A stretch of DNA of 44,344 bases, taken from Phycisphaera mikurensis (lineage in GTDB: Bacteria; Planctomycetota; Phycisphaerae; UBA1845). The position numbers and the translations under genes were made by a program. The stretch is taken from the NCBI GenBank assembly GCA_005240095.1, contig SBAX01000188.1, positions 1 through 44,344 on the forward strand, read 5' to 3'. The notes below the pieces were generated by a model. That model was not told where the DNA came from and searched no databases. It saw only the letters and a program-made list of their open reading frames with translations. Shown here piece by piece: positions 15,647-23,675 of the stretch (position 1 is its first letter; the number at the start of each line of letters is the position of its first letter).

Positions 15647-18322
15647 TCATGACCGAGGCGGCACTTTGGCCTTGAGTTCCTCGGACCAGTTCAGGATGAC
15701 ATTGATCTGTCTGCGGCCCAGGCCGGGGTTCGCGGAACGAAGGACCACGAATCGCTTGCCGTCCGGGGTGATGTCAAAAGTGCGCAGGTCGCGCTCGGCC
15801 CGCCGACCAGGTGGAAACTCAAACAGCTTGCGGGGCGCGCCCGCCGTGATTTTCGTTTCCGCGGCGTCGATCGACACGGCCATCATCTCGTCGCCATGTA
15901 CGTAATACAGCTCCTTGCCGTCCGGGGCCCACAGGGGCACGATTCCTCCGTCCACCGAAACCTGCCACTTAGCACCCTGTCCGGACGCCGGCTTGATGAA
16001 GATATCGTCGATCGAGCCTTCCTGCGAAGTGTATGCCAGCCAACGTCCATCGGGCGAGACCATGCCGCCGTACTGTGCAAACGGTTCTTCCCAAAGCGGG
16101 CGCGCCGGGGCACTGCCGTCGATGGGGACGACCAGCACGTCAGAGACTCCGCTGCCGTACTTCTGGAAGAGCACCGTGGACCCGTCCGGGGTTACGCCGC
16201 TGACGAGGACCGGGTCGCGGTCGGAGTGGATCACCTGCGGAGTTTCGCTGCCGTCGAGCGTCAGCACTTTGAGCTGATAAGCGCCGGCCTCGGCTCGATA
16301 GACGACGCGCCGCTGGTCCGGCGTCCAGTACGGACTGTTGCACTTCTGATCGAAGGTGATGCGAGTCATGGTTCCCCGCGCCAGACTGTACAGCCACAGG
16401 TCGCCGGCGGCGCGCGCCGGACCGGCTGCCATCAAGAGCTGGGTTCCGTCCGGCGAGACGCGGACCTGGTTGTAGAGTCGAAGCGGCGCCCCGACCGGCT
16501 CGATCTTGCCCTCCATGTCCACCCACACCAGCTCGTCCATGTCGTCCGCCGCTCCCGGCACGTAGGCCAGAGTGCCATCTTGTGACACACTGAAGTGCGA
16601 CGCTCCGCTGGTGTCCTCCCCGCCCACGCCGTCGAGGACCGGCAGGGGGGCCGTGGTCACCTTCGGGTCGCGAGGGTCGATGGGCGCAGCGAAGAGAACG
16701 CCGCCGCGGGCGAACACAACGTGGCCGGGCGGTGCGAAACGCGCCATTCGCCCGCCGCTCACCAGCACCCGCCGCTCGCCCGTCCTGAGCGATACGGCCT
16801 CGACATTCGAGCCGTCATAGCCGCCGGGACTGTCGATCGTGCCGACGGTGAACAGCACCCACTCGCCGCCGGGCATGACGTCCGGCCAGCGATGGGTCCG
16901 CTCGCGCTTTTCGGCGATCAGCGTGGTCACCGCCTCGGGCGTTCCTCCGCCCGCTGGCAACCGCATCAGCGGTGAACCGAAGGTTGGCACAAAGACGATC
17001 GTCTGTTCCTCGACCCAGGCGCCCGAGCGGCTCTCAACGGAGTCCGCCAGCGGAATGGCGATCCCGCCCCGCACGGACACCTTTCGCAGCTTCCCGTTGG
17101 AGAAGAATCCGATCCACTGCCCATCCGGAGAGAAGAACGGGTCGTAGGCGCCCTCGGTCCCTGGGAGCTTCGTGGCGTCGCGCTGGTCGAGTCGGCGAAG
17201 GTAGAGGTTGATTGCGCTGCCCGTGCGGGCGCAATAGGCCAGCGACTGTCCGTCCGGCGAAAGGGCGATGGCGAGATTCTCCAGTCCGGCGTCGACCACG
17301 TCCGAGCCCGGTAGCATCACGCTCAGATGCGATGGGCGGGCCAACGGCGCATCGTCGGGCACCAGCCAGGCCGTGGCGGCCAGGACCCCCATGGCCAGGG
17401 CTGCGCACCAGCCGACGAGGGCCGCGGCCTTCCTTTGAGTTGGAATAACGGCCGCAGCGGCGGCTTGTGACCCGCCTTCGGTGATCCAGCGGAGCTCGTC
17501 GGCGACATCGGCCGCGCTTTGCCAGCGCGAATCGGGGTCCTTTTGCAGACACTTGCGGATGAGCCGATCCAGCGCCGGCGGAGTCATGGGCTGAAGCTCG
17601 CTGATCGGGCGTGGCTGCGCGGACATGATCGAGGCGATCAGGCTGGCCCGGCTGGCTCCCTCGAAGGCCCGCTTGCCGGTGGCCATCTCATAGAGCAGCG
17701 CCCCCAAAGCGAAGATGTCCGTCCGCGCGTCCGCCTCGGCTCCTTCCAACTGTTCCGGGGCCATGTACTGGAACGTCCCGACAATCGTGCCTTTGCTGGT
17801 CAGCGGTTGTGAGACGGTGACCGCGCTGGGATCGCTTTCCAGCACGGCCGCGGGCTTGGCCAGCCCGAAGTCCAGCAGCTTGGCCCCCGTCCTGGTGAGG
17901 ATCACGTTCCCGGGCTTGAGGTCCCGGTGGACCACGCCCTTGCGATGGGCGGCATCCAGCGCCGAGGCGATCTCCGCGCCGTGGCGCAGAACCTGCTCGA
18001 GCGGGAGCGGTCCTTTTGACAGCCGCTGAGCCAGCGACTCGCCCTCGAGCAGCTCCATCACCAGGAAATCGGTGCCGTCATGATGCCCCACGTCGTGCAG
18101 CGTGCAGATGTGCGGATGGGTCAACTGTGAGATCGACCGGGCCTCCCGATCGAATCGTTGCTTGAACTCGACGTTGCGGGAAAGGTGCGCCGGAAGCACC
18201 TTGACGGCCACCTCGCGATCCAGGCGCGTATCCCGGGCGCGATAGACCTCCCCCATGCCCCCCGCGCCGAGGGGCGAAAGGATTTCGTAGGGGCCGAGTT
18301 TTGCGCCGGTCGAAAGACTCAT
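15647..18322 (-). CDS. Receptor Ser/Thr kinase A with C-terminal TolB/PD40-like propeller
   Basis: This 891-residue protein has an intact kinase (LGAGGMGEVY, VAVKVLP, HRDLKPGN, DFGLA, MAPEQ) at residues about 12-275, a membrane helix near 299-322 (LVGWCAALAMGVLAATAWL), then about 560 residues of beta-propeller. Typical PD40 repeats are ALSPDGQSLAY, FFSPDGQWIGF, RVSPDGTQLL and MVSPDGRWLAY. It ends in NVILNWSEELKAK. The propeller type matches that of kinase D at 23672 (both contain PGTEG and an LNW..EEL end). The ATG (18320-18322) overlaps the stop of kinase B as ATGA, so translational coupling is likely. It is the last kinase of the run. Autophosphorylation on binding of a periplasmic ligand is the expected mode of action; ligand and targets are unknown. 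Confidence 0.9.
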   Translation of the reverse strand: MSLSTGAKLGPYEILSPLGAGGMGEVYRARDTRLDREVAVKVLPAHLSRNVEFKQRFDREARSISQLTHPHICTLHDVGHHDGTDFLVMELLEGESLAQRLSKGPLPLEQVLRHGAEIASALDAAHRKGVVHRDLKPGNVILTRTGAKLLDFGLAKPAAVLESDPSAVTVSQPLTSKGTIVGTFQYMAPEQLEGAEADARTDIFALGALLYEMATGKRAFEGASRASLIASIMSAQPRPISELQPMTPPALDRLIRKCLQKDPDSRWQSAADVADELRWITEGGSQAAAAAVIPTQRKAAALVGWCAALAMGVLAATAWLVPDDAPLARPSHLSVMLPGSDVVDAGLENLAIALSPDGQSLAYCARTGSAINLYLRRLDQRDATKLPGTEGAYDPFFSPDGQWIGFFSNGKLRKVSVRGGIAIPLADSVESRSGAWVEEQTIVFVPTFGSPLMRLPAGGGTPEAVTTLIAEKRERTHRWPDVMPGGEWVLFTVGTIDSPGGYDGSNVEAVSLRTGERRVLVSGGRMARFAPPGHVVFARGGVLFAAPIDPRDPKVTTAPLPVLDGVGGEDTSGASHFSVSQDGTLAYVPGAADDMDELVWVDMEGKIEPVGAPLRLYNQVRVSPDGTQLLMAAGPARAAGDLWLYSLARGTMTRITFDQKCNSPYWTPDQRRVVYRAEAGAYQLKVLTLDGSETPQVIHSDRDPVLVSGVTPDGSTVLFQKYGSGVSDVLVVPIDGSAPARPLWEEPFAQYGGMVSPDGRWLAYTSQEGSIDDIFIKPASGQGAKWQVSVDGGIVPLWAPDGKELYYVHGDEMMAVSIDAAETKITAGAPRKLFEFPPGRRAERDLRTFDITPDGKRFVVLRSANPGLGRRQINVILNWSEELKAKVPPRS

Positions 18323-20991
18323 CGCTTACGGAACTCTTCGTACCAGTTTTCAATAATACCGATCGTTTCCGGGTGCTCGCCGCGCCCGGATCGCAGCACG
18401 ATGAGGCTTTTTCCGTCGTCGGCGAAGTGTATGCCAACGAACGGATCGATACCCAGCTTGGGCCCGTCCACCACGCGACGGGGAGAGGTGAGCATGACTC
18501 TCGGTTCCGCAGCCAGCTGCACCTCGTAGATGCCCACCTCCGGTCCCACAAAGTAGATATGACTCCCGTCCGGCGACCACGCTGGAAAGGCGCAATCCGG
18601 ACCAGACACCTGCCATTTCCCCGATCCGCTGGGAAACCGAGTCAAGTACACGGCCTGTGCTCCCGACTCATTCGAGGTATAGGCCAGCCAATGTCCATCG
18701 GGGGAGAGCGCCGGATACTCCTCGAAGTAGGGCCCGGTAAGAAGACTCTGCGGCTCGGCGCTTCCGTCCATCGGCATGAAGTAGATATCGCGACCGGTGG
18801 ACTCGCTCGTGCGTACAAACGCAACATACTTCCAAGCAGCGTCGAAGGTCGGAACGGCACCTTCGATCGGTGCCCGCGTCTCGCCGCTCCCGTCCACGTT
18901 GGCGAAGTGAATCGTGTCTCCTGCCGCAATCCGCTCGAACGCCGTGGCGGTCGTCTTCGCAAACGCGATTTCCGTCCCTCGGGGTGACCAGCGAGGGAGA
19001 ACTTCGTTCGTTGTTTCGTCAAAAGTCAGCCGCATACGCGAACTGCCTTGGACGTCGACAATCCAGAGATCTCTCGCATTCAGATCGAACCCGGAGACGG
19101 CAAGCGATTTTCCATCCGGCGACAGGGCGTGGTCATGATGAACACCCCCCAAGCTTGCGAACGGCTGTACGTCGTTTCTCTCGAGATCAACCTTAACCAG
19201 GTCTCCCCCGAAGTAGCCTGCAATAAACCGGGTCAACACCAGTGTTCCAGTATTGCTCACGCTGGGGTCGCTGTCCCCGTCGGCCACAAGAAAGGGCGTC
19301 CCGGTCGGCTCCAGGCGATCCGGGTCAAAAGGGATCGCCCAGGTACTCGACGCGTCGCCGAACCGTTGGACCAAGAGATGGCCGGTTGGTGAATATGCAG
19401 GCGTAACGGCGTAATGTTCGCCGAAGGAAAACGCCACGCGGCGTTCCTTGCCATCGTAGGAAGCAAGGTACCACGGCTTTGTGCGGGAATGGACCGTGAA
19501 AACGACGGTCTGGCCGTCCGGCATCAGGGTCAATTCGTGGAAGTCGTCGTCATCGGGCAGGTCAGCCGCTACGTACGTCGCGGCGACTCCGCCCTCTGCC
19601 GATACCACAAAAATGCCGGCGTCACCGGTGCTGAAGAAGATCCGTCCATCGGGAGACCAGGCGCCGCCGGCAATCAACTCGAAAGTCCCGTCGGCTTTGG
19701 TAATGACAACGGGGCGACCTCCTGCGGCCGGTACTTTGAGCAACTCCTTGCCGCGACCGAACGCGAGCCACCGGCTGTCGGGGGACCAGAACGGGATAAT
19801 CCCGCGGTGCGACTCCTCAACCTCGCGGGCTACCCATGAGTCGAGATGTCGTATCCAGATGCGCTCCCGATCAACGTATGCCAGCAACTGGCCGTCCGGA
19901 CTGATCGCGGGCTGTCCGACGTTCCACGTACCATGATCATGCATAGCAATCTCGTACTTGCGGGTGCGCCTGGCGGGCTCCTCCACCGAGCGCCGCCCGA
20001 TGAGTGTTCCCAGCGAGCCAGCCACTACGGCAACCAATAGCGTCACGACAATCAGTGCGCGGCGCCAGGCTGCCGGACGCCCGTGACCTACTTTCAAGGC
20101 TGACGCCCCGATTCCCAGTAAGGACGAGGTCGGATCGGCGATGGCGTTTTCGAGCTCAATGCGGGCGTCGCCGATATCGCGAAGGCGCTTGTTGCGGTCC
20201 TTGGTCAGGCAGCGGCGAAGCAGCAGGCGAACGAGCGGCGGCGTGTCCAGGCGGACGACCGACCAATCAGGTTCGCGCTCGAGGATTCTCGCCACCAAGT
20301 CCGACGTCGTTTCGCCCTCGAAGGGTCGACGTCCGGCGAGACATTCGTAGAGAACCGCACCAAAGGACCAGACGTCCGTGCGTTTATCAAGGGGAAGGCC
20401 GCGGGCCTGCTCGGGACTCATGTACGTGGCCGTGCCCAGCACCACGCCCGGGCGAGTGTGTTCCGCCGTGATCGTCGGGGAATGGGCGATGTCGGTCGTC
20501 GATGCGTCGCCGGTCATGGCCTTGGCCAGACCGAAATCGAGCACCTTCACCGAGCCATCGGGCGTAACCTTGACGTTCGCCGGCTTGAGGTCGCGATGAA
20601 CGACGCCCTTCTCGTGCGCCGCTTCCAGCGCGACGGCGATTCCGTTGGCCAGTTCAAGTGCGTCGCGGATCGGAATGGGCCCGCGCTCCAATCGTTCGGC
20701 GAGGGTTTCGCCTTCGACCAGCTCCATCACCAGGAACCGCTTCCCATCGGACTCCTCGAACCCGTAAATCGCCGCGATGTGGGGATGATTCAGCGAAGCC
20801 AGCACTTTGGCCTCACGCTCGAATCGCAGAATCCGTTCCTTGTCGGCGCTCAGGGCTGCCGGAAGCACCTTGATGGCCACGTCGCGATCCAGCCGCGTGT
20901 CGCGGGCGCGATAGACCTCGCCCATCCCTCCTGTGCCGAGGGGCGAGAGTATTTCGTAGGGACCCAAATGCTTCCCGACCAGCATCGTCAT
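18319..20991 (-). CDS. Receptor Ser/Thr kinase B with TolB/PD40-like propeller (mosaic of its neighbours)
   Basis: From ATG 20989-20991 it has 890 residues. The frame is open for a further 99 codons upstream, but those overlap the end of kinase C and show no conserved motif; the ATGA overlap with the kinase C stop (20988-20990) fixes the start. Kinase motifs are LGTGGMGEVY, VAIKVLP, HRDLKPAN, DFGLA, MSPEQ. The membrane helix lies near 312-333, followed by a propeller beginning KYEIAMHDHGTW with repeats such as AISPDGQLLAY and FWSPDSRWLAF, ending IENWYEEFRKR. The kinase domain is closest to kinase D (AALSADKERILRFEREAK, IYGFEESDGKR), while the juxtamembrane and propeller parts are closest to kinase C. 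This suggests a recombination breakpoint before the helix. Confidence 0.9.
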   Translation of the reverse strand: MTMLVGKHLGPYEILSPLGTGGMGEVYRARDTRLDRDVAIKVLPAALSADKERILRFEREAKVLASLNHPHIAAIYGFEESDGKRFLVMELVEGETLAERLERGPIPIRDALELANGIAVALEAAHEKGVVHRDLKPANVKVTPDGSVKVLDFGLAKAMTGDASTTDIAHSPTITAEHTRPGVVLGTATYMSPEQARGLPLDKRTDVWSFGAVLYECLAGRRPFEGETTSDLVARILEREPDWSVVRLDTPPLVRLLLRRCLTKDRNKRLRDIGDARIELENAIADPTSSLLGIGASALKVGHGRPAAWRRALIVVTLLVAVVAGSLGTLIGRRSVEEPARRTRKYEIAMHDHGTWNVGQPAISPDGQLLAYVDRERIWIRHLDSWVAREVEESHRGIIPFWSPDSRWLAFGRGKELLKVPAAGGRPVVITKADGTFELIAGGAWSPDGRIFFSTGDAGIFVVSAEGGVAATYVAADLPDDDDFHELTLMPDGQTVVFTVHSRTKPWYLASYDGKERRVAFSFGEHYAVTPAYSPTGHLLVQRFGDASSTWAIPFDPDRLEPTGTPFLVADGDSDPSVSNTGTLVLTRFIAGYFGGDLVKVDLERNDVQPFASLGGVHHDHALSPDGKSLAVSGFDLNARDLWIVDVQGSSRMRLTFDETTNEVLPRWSPRGTEIAFAKTTATAFERIAAGDTIHFANVDGSGETRAPIEGAVPTFDAAWKYVAFVRTSESTGRDIYFMPMDGSAEPQSLLTGPYFEEYPALSPDGHWLAYTSNESGAQAVYLTRFPSGSGKWQVSGPDCAFPAWSPDGSHIYFVGPEVGIYEVQLAAEPRVMLTSPRRVVDGPKLGIDPFVGIHFADDGKSLIVLRSGRGEHPETIGIIENWYEEFRKR

Positions 20992-23675
20992 GGGCGGTCC
21001 TTGAACTCCGCGAACCAGTTCTCGATGACGCCGATGGCAGCCGTCCCTTCGCCGCGCCCGGTTCGAATGGCTATCAGACTCTGCCCGTCGGGACTGACGG
21101 TAAACCCAAGGTAGGCGTTGATTCCCAAGACGGAACCGTCGATCACTTCTCGAGGCTGGGTGAGCATAACCCGCGGCTCGGTTGTGACCTGAACTTCGTG
21201 GACGTTCGCCGCCGGGCCGAGATAGTACAGGCGTGACCCGTCTGCAGACCATTCGGGGAAGATGCCTAACTGCGTAGAAACCTGCCATTTGCCTTGACCG
21301 CCGGGAAACCGCGTCAGGTAGACGTGCTCCGACCCGGATTCGTCCGACGTATATGCGAGCCAGCGACCGTCCGGCGAGAGGGCGGGGTGCTCTTCGGACG
21401 CTTTCGTCTGAAGGAGCGGCCGAGCCTCGGCGCTGCCGTCAAGGGCCATGAAGTGAATGTCGCGGCCGGTTTCGGCTTCGATGTGGACAAACGCGATGTA
21501 GTCCCAGTTGCGATCGAAAGTGGCGTAGCCGCCGGGGATCGGCTCGCGCGTCTCGCCGCTTCCATCGGTGCTGATGAACCGGATCGTGTCATCGGCCGCG
21601 ATTCGCTCGAAGGTGGAGGCGCCGGTCTGCGCAAAGGCAATTTCCGTACCGCCCGGCGACCACGTCGGTAAGATTTCGTTCGTGCCCTCATCAAACGTCA
21701 GGCGCGTACGTGTGCCCTGCCGGAGGTCCATCAACCAGAGATCGACTGCATTCAGATTGAATCCGGCCAAGGCGATCGTCGTTCCGTCCGGCGAAAAGGC
21801 CGGGTCGTAATACACACCTCCAGGGTCGAGCAGGGGTTCCAACTTTCCGGACGCCAGATTCACCGAGACCAGCTCGCCGCCCTCCAGGCCGCCCGTCCTG
21901 CGGGCGATGGCGAGCACACCGGTGTCGCTAATGCTGGGATCGCCGTCGTCGGCAGCGACCAGGAAGGGGCTGCCCGTCGCCTCGACCCGATCGACGGAAA
22001 AGGGAAGCGCCCAAACACTCTGATCGTTGGCGAACCGCTGAAAGAGGATGTGGCCCGTGGGTGAGTAGGCCGGGGCGCGGATATGCTGCTCGAGTTGGAG
22101 CACGACCTTCCGCTGCTTCCCGTCCCACGCCGCAAGGTACCAGGGGCGCGAGCGGGAATGAACGGAGAACACGACGCCCTCGCCATTGGGGAGCAGAGCG
22201 AGCTCGTGGAAATCGTCATCATCCTCCAGCTCCGGAGCAACAACCATCCGGGGCTCCCCTCCGTCCGCCGAAACTTCCAGGATGCCCGTGTCGCCGGTGC
22301 TGAAGTAGATGCGACCATTCCGCGACCAGGCGGCACCCCCAACCGGTGAAAACGCCCCCGGAGCCTTGGTGATGGCAGTCGGCCGGCCACCGGAAATGGG
22401 CACTTTAAGCAACTTGTCCTCACGGGCGAAGCCGAGCCATTGGCTATCCGGGGACCAGAAGGGGATCAGGCCCTGGGCGGAATCCGCCACCTCGCGGGCA
22501 TCGAACGAGTCCAGCCGCCGCAGCCATACCCGATCGCGATCGACGTACGCGATCATGGCGCCGTCGGGGCTGACCGCCGGCTGGCCCAAACCCCATCCTC
22601 CCTCATGAACGAGGGCAATCTCGTACTTGCGGACAAGCGGCGCTGCTCTCGGACTTACCAGTTGTCCGGTGAGAACCCCCAGGGCGCCGACCAGGAGGAG
22701 CAGGCCAAGGACCACGACGGCGCTGCCCGCCCGGCCTCCCCGCTGGGCTTGGGCGGCAAGAACGGCAGCGGAGGCCAGGCCGAGCACGGACGATGTCGGA
22801 TCGGCGATGGCGTTTTCAATGTCGATCCGCGCGTCGCCGATGTCGCGAAGCCGCTTGTCGCGATCCCGGGCCAGGCAGCGGCGGAGCAGCAGTTGGACCG
22901 TGGGCGGTGTGGCAGGCGGCAGCCTGTTCCAATCCGGCTCGCGATGGAGAATAGCCCCAAGCGAATCGGTGACGGTCTCGCCGGCAAACGGCTGTTGTCC
23001 GGTGAGCATTTCGTAGAGAACGCATCCGAAAGAGAAGATGTCGGAACGCTTATCGACGGGCTTGCCGCGGACCTGTTCGGGACTCATATAGCCCGCGGTA
23101 CCCATGATGACGCCGGGAATCGTGGGGCTTGCGGCGCGAAGGGGTGAAGTGACCGTCGGCGAATCGGGCATACCTCGAACGCCGGTCGACGCATCGGTCA
23201 TCGCCCGGGCCAGGCCGAAGTCGAGCACCTTGACCGTGCCGTCGGAACGAATCATCACGTTACCGGGCTTGAGGTCGCGATGAACAATGCCCCTCTCGTG
23301 CGCGGCCTCCAGGGCCTCGGCGATCTGTTTCGCTGTGGCGAGCGTCTCCTCCAACGGCAACCCGCCGGCCCTCAGGCGCTGGGCGAGGGTCTCGCCCTCC
23401 ACCAGTTCGAGGACGAGGAACTTCATTGTCCCAGCCGACTCGAAGCCGTGGATCGCGCCGATATGGGGATGATTGAGCGAGGCCAGCAGCTTAGCCTCAC
23501 GTTCGAAGCGAGCCACGCGATCCGCGTCCCGTGCCATCGATTCCGGCAGGACCTTGATGGCCACGTCACGGTCCAGCCGCGTGTCCCTCGCGCGATAAAC
23601 CTCACCCATGCCCCCCGCGCCGAGGGCTGAGACAATCTCATAGGGACCGAGCTGATCTCCGGTCGTCAGGCTCAT
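20988..23675 (-). CDS. Receptor Ser/Thr kinase C with TolB/PD40-like propeller
   Basis: The protein has 895 residues. The kinase domain (LGAGGMGEVY, VAIKVLPESM, HRDLKPGN, DFGLA, MSPEQ) occupies about 12-290. The membrane helix near 313-335 (VVVLGLLLLVGALGVL) is followed by a propeller of the same class as kinase B: KYEIALVHEGGW, AVSPDGAMIAY, FWSPDSQWLGF, ALSPDGRWLAY, ending IENWFAEFKDRP. Between the DFG and SPE motifs it has a longer Pro/Ser/Thr-rich activation segment (SPLRAASPTIPG) than its paralogues. ATG 23673-23675 overlaps the kinase D stop as ATGA, and its own stop overlaps the kinase B start in the same way. Confidence 0.9.
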   Translation of the reverse strand: MSLTTGDQLGPYEIVSALGAGGMGEVYRARDTRLDRDVAIKVLPESMARDADRVARFEREAKLLASLNHPHIGAIHGFESAGTMKFLVLELVEGETLAQRLRAGGLPLEETLATAKQIAEALEAAHERGIVHRDLKPGNVMIRSDGTVKVLDFGLARAMTDASTGVRGMPDSPTVTSPLRAASPTIPGVIMGTAGYMSPEQVRGKPVDKRSDIFSFGCVLYEMLTGQQPFAGETVTDSLGAILHREPDWNRLPPATPPTVQLLLRRCLARDRDKRLRDIGDARIDIENAIADPTSSVLGLASAAVLAAQAQRGGRAGSAVVVLGLLLLVGALGVLTGQLVSPRAAPLVRKYEIALVHEGGWGLGQPAVSPDGAMIAYVDRDRVWLRRLDSFDAREVADSAQGLIPFWSPDSQWLGFAREDKLLKVPISGGRPTAITKAPGAFSPVGGAAWSRNGRIYFSTGDTGILEVSADGGEPRMVVAPELEDDDDFHELALLPNGEGVVFSVHSRSRPWYLAAWDGKQRKVVLQLEQHIRAPAYSPTGHILFQRFANDQSVWALPFSVDRVEATGSPFLVAADDGDPSISDTGVLAIARRTGGLEGGELVSVNLASGKLEPLLDPGGVYYDPAFSPDGTTIALAGFNLNAVDLWLMDLRQGTRTRLTFDEGTNEILPTWSPGGTEIAFAQTGASTFERIAADDTIRFISTDGSGETREPIPGGYATFDRNWDYIAFVHIEAETGRDIHFMALDGSAEARPLLQTKASEEHPALSPDGRWLAYTSDESGSEHVYLTRFPGGQGKWQVSTQLGIFPEWSADGSRLYYLGPAANVHEVQVTTEPRVMLTQPREVIDGSVLGINAYLGFTVSPDGQSLIAIRTGRGEGTAAIGVIENWFAEFKDRP

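Noticed and set aside
20992-21288. N-terminal extension of kinase B to 21288
   Set aside because: It overlaps the coding end of kinase C in another frame, has no conserved features, and the ATGA start at 20991 puts GPYEIL at the usual place.
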